Shown here piece after piece: positions 52,472 to 61,127 of a stretch of 64,000 nucleotides of DNA. The stretch comes from UBA1479 sp038109305 (GTDB taxonomy: Bacteria > Pseudomonadota > Alphaproteobacteria > Rhodospirillales > Casp-alpha2). The translations under genes were made by a program, and so were the position numbers. The DNA is taken from contig JAYNIR010000001.1 in NCBI GenBank assembly GCA_038109305.1, forward strand, positions 186,001-250,000, written 5' to 3'. Every line of letters begins with the position of its first letter. Position 1 is the first letter of the stretch. The notes under the pieces are model-generated. The model did not search any database. It was not told the origin of the DNA and was given only the letters and a program-made list of their open reading frames with translations.

Positions 52472-52486
52472 AAGGAGATTTGAGCG

Positions 52487-52744
52487 ATGGCACATAAAAA
52501 ATCAGGTGGTTCATCCCGCAACGGCCGCGACTCGGAAGGCCGGCGGCTCGGCGTCAAGAAGTTCGGCGGCGAAGCGGTCATCCCGGGCAACATCATCTGC
52601 CGTCAGCGCGGCACCAAATATCATCCGGGCGAAAACGTCGGCATGGGCAAGGATCACACGATCTTCGCCACCGTCGTCGGCCACGTGAAGTTCGAGACCA
52701 AGGCGAGCAACCGCACCTACATCTCGGTGGTCCCGTCGAGCTAG
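52487..52744 (+). CDS. rpmA: Large ribosomal subunit protein bL27
   Basis: An 85-residue protein of the peptidyl-transferase centre. AHKKSGGSSRNGRDSEGRRL and GVKKFGGEAVIPGNI are invariant blocks. It begins without the N-terminal extension cleaved in Firmicutes. AAGGAG precedes the ATG. An intrinsic terminator follows. Confidence 0.98.
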   Translation: MAHKKSGGSSRNGRDSEGRRLGVKKFGGEAVIPGNIICRQRGTKYHPGENVGMGKDHTIFATVVGHVKFETKASNRTYISVVPSS

Positions 52745-52775
52745 ACGCAACCCGGCCATACGCGTAATGATGAGC

Positions 52776-52807
52776 GGGGGAATGGCCGAGGCTGTTCCCC
52801 CCTTTTT
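52776..52807 (+). terminator. Rho-independent terminator after rpmA
   Basis: GGGGGAA (52776-52782), 12-base loop, TTCCCCC (52795-52801), then C and five T. It lies between rpmA and obgE and may lower readthrough into obgE. Confidence 0.85.
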
Positions 52808-52836
52808 CATATGTGCGGTCAACAAGGACCCATGCT

Positions 52837-53871
52837 GTGAAATTTCTCGATGAAGCAAAGGTGTTTCTCAAAAGTGGCGACGGCGGCGACGGCTGCATGT
52901 CGTTCCGGCGCGAGAAATACATCGAGTTCGGCGGCCCCGACGGCGGTGACGGCGGTCGCGGCGGCGACGTCGTGATCGAATGCGCCAACGGGCTCAACAC
53001 GCTGATCGATTACCGTTACCAGCAGCACTTCAAGGCGCAGCGCGGCATGCACGGCATGGGTAAAAACCGCACCGGCGCCGGCGGCAAGGCCATCGTTTTG
53101 CGCGTGCCGCAGGGCACGCAGATCCTGGATGACGACAAGGAAACCGTTCTGGCCGACATGACCGAGGTCGGCCAGCGCATCGTGCTGTTGAAGGGCGGGG
53201 ACGGCGGGCTCGGCAATGCGCGGTTCAAGTCGTCGACCAATCAGGCGCCCCGCAAAACCATTCCCGGCTTCCCTGGCGAGGAACTGTGGGTGTGGCTGCG
53301 CTTGAAGTTGATCGCCGACGCCGGTGTGGTTGGCCTGCCCAATGCGGGCAAGTCGACGTTTTTGGCCGCGTGTTCCCGCGCCAAGCCCAAGATCGCCGAT
53401 TACCCCTTCACCACCCTGCACCCCAACCTGGGCGTGGTCGACGCCGACGGGCGGACGTTCGTGTTGGCGGACATTCCCGGCCTGATTGAAGGCGCCAGCG
53501 AAGGGGCGGGCATCGGCACGCGGTTTTTGGGCCATATCGAACGCTGCCGGGTGCTGCTGCATCTGGTCGACGCGACGCAGGACGACGTCGCCGGCGCCTA
53601 TAAACACGTGCGGGCGGAAATGCGGGCCTACGGCGCCGGCCTAGCCGACAAGCACGAGGTTGTCGCGCTGAACAAATGCGACGCGCTGGACAAGGGTGCG
53701 ATTAAGAAAAAGCAGAAGGCCCTGGCTAAGGCATCCAAGGGCGACGTGCGGACCATTTCCGCCGTTGCCGGGACCGGCGTGAAGGAAGTAATCCGCGAAC
53801 TGGCCGTGATCATCCGCGAAGCCCGGGGGGAGGAGGAAAGCGGCGCGCAAGACGAGGCATGGGCGCCATGA
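52837..53871 (+). CDS. obgE: GTPase ObgE/CgtA
   Basis: Essential GTPase for 50S assembly and stress control. The Obg glycine-rich fold (VFLKSGDGGDGCMSFRREKY, GGDGGRGGDVV) is followed by the G domain: G1 GLPNAGKSTFLA, G3 LADIPGLIEGA, G4 NKCD. About 344 residues with a short C terminus, as in alphaproteobacteria. GTG start at 52837 chosen since it gives MKFLDEAK; the frame is open further up. Overlaps proB as ATGA. Confidence 0.95.
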   Translation: MKFLDEAKVFLKSGDGGDGCMSFRREKYIEFGGPDGGDGGRGGDVVIECANGLNTLIDYRYQQHFKAQRGMHGMGKNRTGAGGKAIVLRVPQGTQILDDDKETVLADMTEVGQRIVLLKGGDGGLGNARFKSSTNQAPRKTIPGFPGEELWVWLRLKLIADAGVVGLPNAGKSTFLAACSRAKPKIADYPFTTLHPNLGVVDADGRTFVLADIPGLIEGASEGAGIGTRFLGHIERCRVLLHLVDATQDDVAGAYKHVRAEMRAYGAGLADKHEVVALNKCDALDKGAIKKKQKALAKASKGDVRTISAVAGTGVKEVIRELAVIIREARGEEESGAQDEAWAP

Positions 53872-54995
53872 CCGCTTTGCCGAAAATAACCGACGCCAAG
53901 CGGCTGATCGTCAAGATCGGCTCCGCCCTTTTGGTCGATCAGTCGCGGGGAGCGGTCAAACGCGCGTGGCTTGAAACGCTGGCCGCCGACATCGCCTCGC
54001 TGCGCGCGCGCGCGCAGGAAGTCATCATCGTGTCGTCCGGCGCCATCGCCGTCGGTCGCCGGCATCTGGGCCTGCCTGCGCGTGGCAAGCTGAAGCTGGA
54101 AGAAAGCCAGGCCGCCGCCGCCGCCGGCATGGTGCGCCTCGCGCACGCGTACCAGGAAGTTCTGTCGCCCCATGAGCTGACGGTCGCGCAGGTGTTGCTG
54201 ACACTGGACGATTCCGAAAGCCGCCGCCGGTATCTGAACGCGCGGAACACCATCGATCAGATTGTACGCCTGGGGGCGATCCCGCTAATCAACGAAAACG
54301 ACACGGTGGCGACGGACGAAATTCGCTTCGGCGACAACGACCGGCTGGCCGCCCGCGTCGCCGCCATGGTGTCGGCGGACACGCTTATATTTTTGTCTTC
54401 GTCGGACGGCCTTTATGACCGGGACCCAACGCAAAACCCCGACGCCGCCCACGTGCCGTTGGTGCGGGGCCAGATCGGGCCCGAGATCGAGGCCATGGCC
54501 GGTGCCAAGATGACCGACGACGGATCGGGCGGCATGGTGACCAAGCTGGTCGCCGCCCGCATGGCGATGAACGCGGGATGCCGCATGGTGATCGCCGACG
54601 GCCTTACCGACCATCCGTTGAAGCGGGTCGAAGACGGCGCCCGGGTCACCTGGTTCGTCCCCGACGCAACGCCCAAGGCGGCGCGCAAGCAATGGATTTC
54701 CGGGTCGTTGAAGGCGTCCGGCGCCATCGTCGTCGATGACGGCGCGGGCCGGGCGCTGAAATCCGGCAAAAGCCTGTTGCCCGCGGGCGTCACGGCGGTC
54801 GAAGGCCGATTTGAACGCGGCGATGCGGTGGTCATCAAGGCGCAGTCGGGCGACGTGCTGGGGCGCGGCCTTACGGCCTATGCGTCCGACGACGCCAAAC
54901 GCATCGCCGGGTCGAAATCCAAGGAAATCGAGGCTATCTTAGGATATCGCGGCCGAGACGAGATCATCCACCGGGACGATCTGGTCATCGACTGA
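53868..54995 (+). CDS. proB: Glutamate 5-kinase
   Basis: First enzyme of proline synthesis, makes gamma-glutamyl phosphate. About 375 residues. Kinase domain with RLIVKIGSALLV, VIIVSSGAIAVGRRHL and INENDTVATDEIRFGDND, then a C-terminal PUA domain (about 280-365). Start overlaps the obgE stop by four bases; ATG at 53859 would add three residues. Confidence 0.96.
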   Translation: MTALPKITDAKRLIVKIGSALLVDQSRGAVKRAWLETLAADIASLRARAQEVIIVSSGAIAVGRRHLGLPARGKLKLEESQAAAAAGMVRLAHAYQEVLSPHELTVAQVLLTLDDSESRRRYLNARNTIDQIVRLGAIPLINENDTVATDEIRFGDNDRLAARVAAMVSADTLIFLSSSDGLYDRDPTQNPDAAHVPLVRGQIGPEIEAMAGAKMTDDGSGGMVTKLVAARMAMNAGCRMVIADGLTDHPLKRVEDGARVTWFVPDATPKAARKQWISGSLKASGAIVVDDGAGRALKSGKSLLPAGVTAVEGRFERGDAVVIKAQSGDVLGRGLTAYASDDAKRIAGSKSKEIEAILGYRGRDEIIHRDDLVID

Positions 54996-55037
54996 CTTTG
55001 TTGTTGGTCAAATTGGCGGCAAAAAGGAACGAACGGC

Positions 55038-56300
55038 ATGAGTGAAGACATCAAAAGCATGATGGCCGATATCGGCAAGCGGGCGAAGGCCGCGCAGGCC
55101 AAGCTCGCGACCGCATCCCGCGCCGCCAAGGACCGTGCGCTCACCGAAGTGGCGGGGAGCCTCCGCCGGCGTCAGAACGAAATTTTGTCGGAAAACGCCA
55201 AGGACATGGTGTTTGGTGAGGAAAATGGCTTGACCAAGGCGATGCTCGACCGGTTGCTTTTGAACGAAGACCGGGTCGAGGCCATGGCCCGTGGCGTGGA
55301 AGACATCGCCAAGCTAGATGACCCCGTCGGCACGACCTTGGCCGAATGGGACCGGCCCAATGGATTGCACATTGAACGCCGCCGGGTGCCCTTGGGCGTC
55401 ATCGGGGTGATTTATGAATCGCGGCCGAACGTGACGGCCGACGCGGGCGGGCTTTGCCTGAAGGCCGGCAACGCGTCGATCCTCAGGGGCGGGTCGGAAA
55501 GTTTTCATTCGTCCGCCGCCATCCTGGAAAGTCTGCAGGAAGGATTGCGCCTGGCCGATTTGCCGGAAGACGCGATCCAGACCGTACCGACCCGCGACCG
55601 TGACGCCGTCGGTGAAATGCTGCGCATGAAGGATTACATCGACGTGATCGTGCCGCGCGGCGGCAAAAGCCTGATCCAGCGCGTGATCGATGAAAGCAAG
55701 GTTCCTTTGTTCCAGCACCTGGAAGGGCTCTGCCATTCATACGTCAACAAAGACGCCGATCCGGACATGGCGAAAAGCATCGTGGTCAACGCCAAGATGC
55801 GACGGACCGGCATTTGCGGCGCGACGGAAAACATTCTGGTCGACCGGGACGCGGCGGGGCGGTTGCTGCCGGGCATCCTGGACGGGCTGGTCGACGCCGG
55901 CTGCGAAGTGCGCGGCGACGCCGACGTGCAGGCCATGGACAAGCGCGTCATCGCCGCGACGGATGCGGATTGGGACACGGAATACCTTGACAGCATCGTC
56001 GCGGTGAAACTGGTCGACGGCATCGACGATGCCATCAAATTTATCGGCGAACACGGATCGGACCACACGGACGCGATCATCACGGGTAATGCCGAGGCCG
56101 CGGAAAAATTCATCAACGAAGTCGACAGCGCCATCGTGCTGGTTAATGCCTCGACCCAGTTTGCCGACGGCAGCGAATTCGGCATGGGCGCGGAAATCGG
56201 CATTTCCACCGGCAAGCTGCATGCGCGGGGGCCCGTCGGCGTCGAACAATTGACCAGCTTCAAATACATCGTCAGGGGCACGGGCCAATGCCGGCCGTAA
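55038..56300 (+). CDS. proA: Glutamate-5-semialdehyde dehydrogenase (gamma-glutamyl phosphate reductase)
   Basis: Second enzyme of proline synthesis, reduces gamma-glutamyl phosphate with NADPH. 420 residues. VIYESRPNVTADAGGLCLKA, DVIVPRGGKSLIQRV and the catalytic Cys region RRTGICGATENILVD are present, and ASTQFADGSEFGMGAEIGI near the C terminus is typical. Follows proB after 42 bases. Confidence 0.97.
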   Translation: MSEDIKSMMADIGKRAKAAQAKLATASRAAKDRALTEVAGSLRRRQNEILSENAKDMVFGEENGLTKAMLDRLLLNEDRVEAMARGVEDIAKLDDPVGTTLAEWDRPNGLHIERRRVPLGVIGVIYESRPNVTADAGGLCLKAGNASILRGGSESFHSSAAILESLQEGLRLADLPEDAIQTVPTRDRDAVGEMLRMKDYIDVIVPRGGKSLIQRVIDESKVPLFQHLEGLCHSYVNKDADPDMAKSIVVNAKMRRTGICGATENILVDRDAAGRLLPGILDGLVDAGCEVRGDADVQAMDKRVIAATDADWDTEYLDSIVAVKLVDGIDDAIKFIGEHGSDHTDAIITGNAEAAEKFINEVDSAIVLVNASTQFADGSEFGMGAEIGISTGKLHARGPVGVEQLTSFKYIVRGTGQCRP

Positions 56301-56356
56301 GCGGGCAGGCCGTTACCGGCCCGGCCGCGGCCGCCCCCGGCATTGCGGGTTGATCC

Positions 56357-56950
56357 TTGCGGCCGCTGGGACGCCGCATCGGCCTGTTGGGCGGGTCCTT
56401 CAACCCGGCCCATAAAGGGCACCGCCAGATCAGTCTGGAAGCTTTGAAGCGGCTTAACCTGGACGCGGTGTGGTGGCTGGTCTCGCCGCAGAACCCGTTG
56501 AAGTCGACCGACGGCATGGCGCCCTTCGGTCAGCGAATCGAAAACGCGAAATCGCTGGCCCGCCACCCCCGCATCGTCGTGACGGGGATCGAAAGCGAAC
56601 TCGGCACCACCTACACCGCCGAGACGCTGGCGAAACTGACGAAAAGATTCCGGGATCAACGGTTTATCTGGCTTATGGGCGCCGATAACATGGTCCAGAT
56701 ATCGCGCTGGAATCGTTGGATAAATATCTTCGAGACCGTTCCCGTTGCGGTTTTCAACCGGCCCTCATATTCTTTAAAGGCTTTGTCAAGCAGGGCGGCG
56801 CGGCGGTTCGTCGGGGGCCGGATCAAGGAAACCCAGGCGGGCCGGTTGGCCGATATGCGTCCTCCGGCGTGGGTCTTTCTGCACACGCCCCTGAACGCCA
56901 TCTCGGCAACGGCGTTGCGGGCGCGGGGTGACGACACCCCCTGGGCCTAA
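56357..56950 (+). CDS. nadD: Nicotinate-nucleotide adenylyltransferase
   Basis: Transfers AMP to nicotinate mononucleotide in NAD synthesis. About 197 residues. Nucleotidyltransferase motif GLLGGSFNPAHKGHRQIS, WWLVSPQNPLK and FIWLMGADNM are clear; the closing ISATALRARG block (ISSTxIR type) is slightly varied. Start is TTG at 56357 because no ATG precedes the GSFNP motif in frame. Confidence 0.93.
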   Translation: MRPLGRRIGLLGGSFNPAHKGHRQISLEALKRLNLDAVWWLVSPQNPLKSTDGMAPFGQRIENAKSLARHPRIVVTGIESELGTTYTAETLAKLTKRFRDQRFIWLMGADNMVQISRWNRWINIFETVPVAVFNRPSYSLKALSSRAARRFVGGRIKETQAGRLADMRPPAWVFLHTPLNAISATALRARGDDTPWA

Positions 56951-56955
56951 AGCAC

Positions 56956-57387
56956 ATGACTAAAACGCGTGTAGCGAAAGGAAAGGAAAAGGCCATACCA
57001 AAGAAGAAAAAGATGCCTCTCGCCGGCGACGACATCTTAAAGCTGGTGACTGCATCCTTGGATGACGACAAGGCACAGGACCTGACCGTCATCGACCTTC
57101 ACGGCAAAAGCGACATCGCCGATCACATGGTGATCGCAAGCGGCACATCGGATCGCCAAGTCAGCGCGATGGCCGATCACCTCTGGAAAAAATTAAAAGG
57201 CGAAGGGCTCAAAGGCTTGAATGTCGAAGGGCTCGGCAAATGCGAATGGGTCTTGATCGACGCCGGCGACGTCGTCGTTCACCTGTTCCGCCCGGAAGTG
57301 CGCGAGTTCTACGCGCTTGAAAAGCTCTGGGCCGACGGCCCGGCGGCGGAAGCGGCGAAAGCCGCAGGGGCGGCGCACACCCGCTAA
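56956..57387 (+). CDS. rsfS: Ribosome silencing factor RsfS
   Basis: A 143-residue Iojap/RsfS protein that binds L14 and blocks subunit joining. DLTVIDLHGKSDIADHMVIA, GTSDRQVSAMADHLW and WVLIDAGDVVVHLFRPEVRE match the family. The N-terminal 25 residues are Lys-rich. Five bases separate it from nadD. A repeat element follows before rlmH. Confidence 0.94.
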   Translation: MTKTRVAKGKEKAIPKKKKMPLAGDDILKLVTASLDDDKAQDLTVIDLHGKSDIADHMVIASGTSDRQVSAMADHLWKKLKGEGLKGLNVEGLGKCEWVLIDAGDVVVHLFRPEVREFYALEKLWADGPAAEAAKAAGAAHTR

Positions 57388-57445
57388 CGCCCGGGCGCGG
57401 TGCATCCATCAGGCGCCGGTACGGTTCCGTCGCCGAGACACCACG

Positions 57446-57524
57446 GTCAGTCCCGCGCATGCGGGAATCCACGGGTCCTTTGACTGCCTGCCTGAGAATG
57501 GGTCCCCATTTTCGCGGGGGTGAC
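57446..57524. repeat. REP-like palindromic intergenic repeat
   Basis: Two palindromic arms: CCCGCGCATGCGGG (57452-57465) and CCCC-ATTTT-CGCGGGG (57504-57519), separated by about 38 bases. Such pairs, readable in reverse as the pattern VTPAKMG or similar when translated, are common dispersed repeats in proteobacterial genomes. Only this copy was seen in the window. Confidence 0.6.
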
Positions 57525-57554
57525 GAAATTCTCCGTGGCCTTTATCTTCCATCC

Positions 57555-58013
57555 ATGCGCATTTCCATCATCGTCTGCGGCCGCCGCAAGGCTGGCCCCG
57601 AACAGGACCTGTTCGATCAATACAAATCCCGCCTGCCGTGGGACTTGGCGCTCAAGCTTGTCGAAGAGAAGCGTCCGCTTCAGGGGAATAAGTTGAAGGA
57701 AAGCGAAGCAACATTGCTTTTAGGCGCGGTGCCCGACGGCGCCGCCGTGGTCGTGCTGGACGAACGGGGGAAATCCCTTTCCAGCAGAGAATTTTCGAAC
57801 CGGCTCAGCCGGTGGCGGGACGACGGTGTCCGCGACGTGGCGTTCCTGATCGGGGGGGCGAACGGGCTCGAGAAATCCGTGCGCCAGCGCGCCGATCTGG
57901 TGATGTCCTTCGGGCAACAGACCTTCCCGCATCAGTTGGTCCCGGCGCTGATCGCCGAACAGCTCTACCGCGCGCACGCGATTTTGACGGGGCATCCGTA
58001 TCATCGGGAATAA
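57555..58013 (+). CDS. rlmH: 23S rRNA (pseudouridine1915-N3)-methyltransferase RlmH
   Basis: SPOUT methyltransferase of 152 residues acting on helix 69. MRISIIVCGRRKAGPEQDL, VVLDERGKSLSSREFS, FLIGGANGLEKSV and the C-terminal QLYRAHAILTGHPYHRE are diagnostic. The frame is open 96 bases upstream through the repeat, but ATG 57555 begins the conserved protein. Confidence 0.96.
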   Translation: MRISIIVCGRRKAGPEQDLFDQYKSRLPWDLALKLVEEKRPLQGNKLKESEATLLLGAVPDGAAVVVLDERGKSLSSREFSNRLSRWRDDGVRDVAFLIGGANGLEKSVRQRADLVMSFGQQTFPHQLVPALIAEQLYRAHAILTGHPYHRE

Positions 58014-58254
58014 CTAAGGGCGTGGATTAATTGCGCGTTTCAGCGGTGAAACCCCTGAATTCCGACATTTTTCCGATGGCTCATCCCCAGCCCGGCGGCG
58101 TCGGATTCTTGGTATTCGGCGGCGAATTTTGCTAAAAGGGGCGTCAGAGCGGTAGGTCTTCCCATTTGGAGGGTGCGTCCCAATGTATAAAACCGCATAC
58201 AAAAGCGCATACAAAGCCGCATAAATCATTCCTGAACAGCGAGCGATCACGCGC

Positions 58255-59841
58255 ATGAGCGACACCTCGGACAAGACGGGCAGACCCAAACCCGTCGTTT
58301 TGTGCATTCTGGATGGCTGGGGCGATCGCGGGGCCGCCGATGACAACGCCATCCATCTGGCCGAAACGCCGACCTGGGACCGGATGCGCGAAGACATGCC
58401 CTATGCGCGGCTGGATGCGTCGGCGCAGGAAGTCGGCCTGCCGCAGGGCCAGATGGGCAATTCCGAGGTCGGTCACATGAACCTGGGCGCGGGCCGCATC
58501 GTCATGCAGGACCTGCCTAAGATCGACGCGGTGGTGAAGGACGGTTCCTTGGCCGAAAACCCGCACCTTAAAAAATTCATCAACGACCTGAAAACATCCG
58601 GCGGCGTCTGCCACCTTCTGGGGTTGTTGAGCCCTGGCGGCGTGCACAGCCATCAGGCCCACATGGCGGCGCTGGCCCGCGCCGTGACGGACGCCGGCGT
58701 GCCGGTGGTCCTGCATGCGTTTTTGGACGGCCGCGACACGCCGCCGGAAAGCGCCAAGGGATACATGCAGCGTTTTCTGAGAGACGTCGACGGGCTTGAC
58801 GGTTTTTCCGTCGGCACGGTGACCGGGCGCTATTGGGCGATGGACCGGGACAAGCGCTGGGACCGGGTCGCCAAGGCGTATAAGGCGCTTGTTTCCGCCG
58901 ACGCGCCGGACGACGCCGAAGACGCCGTCGGCGCGATCGAGCTCAGCTACGCCCAGGACAAGACCGACGAATTCATGGAGCCGCACATCATCGCAGGCTA
59001 CGCCGGGATGAACGAGGGCGACGGCCTGTTGTGCGCCAACTTTCGCGCCGACCGGGCGCGAGAAATCCTGGCGGCCCTGGTCGAGCCCGCCTTCGACGGG
59101 TTCGCCCGGGATAAAACCGTAACCTTCGCCGGGCGCCTCGGCATGGTCGAATATTCCAAGGACCTGGACCGCTTCATGCTGGCCATGTTCCCGTCCGAAT
59201 CGCTTACCAACATACTGGGCCAGATCACGGCCGAGGCCGGGTTGAAGCAGCTTCGCATCGCCGAGACGGAAAAGTACGCGCATGTCACGTTCTTTTTGAA
59301 CGGCGGCCGGGAAGAGGTCTTTGAGGGCGAGGAGCGGATCCTGGTGCAGTCGCCCCGTGTCGCGACTTATGACCTGCAGCCGGAAATGTCGGCGCCCGAG
59401 GTCACGGATAATCTGGTCCGCGTCATCGGCGAGGGCGCGTTCGATCTGATCATCGTCAACTACGCCAACGGCGACATGGTTGGCCACACGGGCATTCTGA
59501 AGGCCGCCATCACGGCCGCGGAAACCATCGACGCCTGCCTGGCGCGGCTGGAAAAGGCCGTCACGCAGGCCGGCGGCGTCATGCTGGTGACGGCGGACCA
59601 CGGCAACTGCGAGCAAATGTCCGACTCGAAATCTAAGGGCCCGCACACGGCGCATACGATGAATTTGGTGCCGGCGATCCTGGTCAATGCGCCCGGATGG
59701 GTCAGCGGCCTGCACGACGGGCGGCTGGCCGACGTGGCGCCGACGCTGCTGCAGCTTCTGGGCCTTGAACAGCCCGATGAAATGACCGGCCGTTCGCTGA
59801 TCGACGGCGAAACTGACGCCGCCCAGGCGGCGGCGGAATAG
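58255..59841 (+). CDS. gpmI: 2,3-bisphosphoglycerate-independent phosphoglycerate mutase
   Basis: Interconverts 3- and 2-phosphoglycerate using two Mn ions. 528 residues, usual length. CILDGWGDRG, catalytic Ser in GQMGNSEVGHMNLGAGRIV, DGRDTPPESA, FRADRAREI and VTADHGNCEQM with HTAHTMNLVP are all present. Start ATG at 58255; a gap of about 240 bases before it shows nothing but some AT-rich CATACAAAAGCGCATACAAA repetition. Confidence 0.97.
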   Translation: MSDTSDKTGRPKPVVLCILDGWGDRGAADDNAIHLAETPTWDRMREDMPYARLDASAQEVGLPQGQMGNSEVGHMNLGAGRIVMQDLPKIDAVVKDGSLAENPHLKKFINDLKTSGGVCHLLGLLSPGGVHSHQAHMAALARAVTDAGVPVVLHAFLDGRDTPPESAKGYMQRFLRDVDGLDGFSVGTVTGRYWAMDRDKRWDRVAKAYKALVSADAPDDAEDAVGAIELSYAQDKTDEFMEPHIIAGYAGMNEGDGLLCANFRADRAREILAALVEPAFDGFARDKTVTFAGRLGMVEYSKDLDRFMLAMFPSESLTNILGQITAEAGLKQLRIAETEKYAHVTFFLNGGREEVFEGEERILVQSPRVATYDLQPEMSAPEVTDNLVRVIGEGAFDLIIVNYANGDMVGHTGILKAAITAAETIDACLARLEKAVTQAGGVMLVTADHGNCEQMSDSKSKGPHTAHTMNLVPAILVNAPGWVSGLHDGRLADVAPTLLQLLGLEQPDEMTGRSLIDGETDAAQAAAE

Positions 59842-59849
59842 GCGGGGCC

Positions 59850-61127
59850 TTGTTGAGGACCCGCGCCCTTCTCATCATTCTTTGCTTGCTCCTTGCCGCG
59901 CCTGGGGCACCCGCCCTGGCGCAGTCGAACGGCCCTGCGGCGCGCCAGAATCTCGACAAGGTGCAGCAGGAAATCGACCGCGAGCGGCAGGCGCAGGAAC
60001 GCTTGAAGGGGCAGGCGCAAAGCCTGGAAACGGACCTTCAGAAACTGAAGAAAAGTTTGGTTTCCGCCGCGCAGATCATGCAGGATCGGGAGTTTCGGGT
60101 GATCACCCTGGAAGCCAAGATTGCCGATCTGGTTCGCCAGGAAAACGAACTGGCGGCGCGGCTGGACGCCAACCGGGTGCAGTTGGCGGGGGTGCTCCTG
60201 GCGCTGCAGCGGATGGTGCAGTTCCCGCCCGAAGCGTTGATGGCGTTGCCCGAAAGCCCGGATGACCTGGTCCGCAGCGCGATCCTGCTTCGCGCCGTGG
60301 TGCCGGAAATCGAACGCCGGGCCGACAGCATCCGATTCGACCTGCAGGCGCTGGCACAGGCCCGGCGTCGGACGGCCGACGAACGCCTGAACCTGACCAC
60401 CGCAAGCCGCGACCTTGATCAGCAGCGAAATGAAATCCACCGGCTGATGGCGAACAAGCGCAAGATGCTGGAGCAGACCATCCAGGAAAGCCGCCGCGCC
60501 GCCGACAAGGCCAACCGGCTGGCGGCGCAGGCGAAAAGCCTGAAAGACCTAATGGCGCGGCTTGACGATCAGCGCCGCCAGGACGAAGAAGACGCCCGCC
60601 GGGAATCCCAGCGCCGAGAGGAAGCGAAGGCCGCCGCCGATGCCAAGGAAGCCAAACAGGCGGCGGAACGGAAAAAGCGGCTTGCTGCTGCCACAGTTTC
60701 GTCATCGGGACCTATACAATCCATGCGGGGCCGGCTGCCGTTGCCGGTGGTCGGCGATCTGGTCGGCCGGTACGGCGAAAACCTGCCCACCGGCCTGACC
60801 CGCAAAGGCATCGATATCGCCGCCCGGCGGGGCAGCCAGGTTGTCGCCACCTACGCCGGAAAAGTCGCCTTTGCCGGGAAATTCAGAGGATATGGCCAGT
60901 TGTTGATTATAGATCACGGCGGCGGATATCATACGTTGCTTGCCGGAATGGCCGAAATCGATGCGGCCGTGGGGCAGCGCGTCGCCACGGGCGAACCTGT
61001 GGGCCGGATGCAGTCGGGCGCGGACGGAGCGGATCGCCCAGTTCTTTACGTCGAACTCCGGCGCAAGGGACAACCCATCAATCCAATGCCGTGGCTCACG
61101 GCGCGTAACGATAAGGTAAGCGGATGA
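59850..61127 (+). CDS. EnvC-like murein hydrolase activator with coiled coil and degenerate LytM domain
   Basis: A 425-residue periplasmic protein. Signal LLIILCLLLAAPGAPALA, a coiled coil (about 28-110 and 165-260, KVQQEIDRERQAQERLKG), and C-terminal LytM/M23 domain (about 300-420). The zinc site is incomplete: GLTRKGIDIA has Arg where active enzymes have His, although DHGGGYHTLLAG keeps a His. This is expected for EnvC-type activators of cell-division amidases. Start is TTG at 59850. Overlaps ctpA by ATGA. Confidence 0.9.
   Translation: MLRTRALLIILCLLLAAPGAPALAQSNGPAARQNLDKVQQEIDRERQAQERLKGQAQSLETDLQKLKKSLVSAAQIMQDREFRVITLEAKIADLVRQENELAARLDANRVQLAGVLLALQRMVQFPPEALMALPESPDDLVRSAILLRAVVPEIERRADSIRFDLQALAQARRRTADERLNLTTASRDLDQQRNEIHRLMANKRKMLEQTIQESRRAADKANRLAAQAKSLKDLMARLDDQRRQDEEDARRESQRREEAKAAADAKEAKQAAERKKRLAAATVSSSGPIQSMRGRLPLPVVGDLVGRYGENLPTGLTRKGIDIAARRGSQVVATYAGKVAFAGKFRGYGQLLIIDHGGGYHTLLAGMAEIDAAVGQRVATGEPVGRMQSGADGADRPVLYVELRRKGQPINPMPWLTARNDKVSG

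Noticed and set aside
59850..61127. EnvC-like gene as a decayed peptidase
   Set aside because: An incomplete zinc site is normal in EnvC-type activators and the gene is otherwise intact and in a conserved operon.
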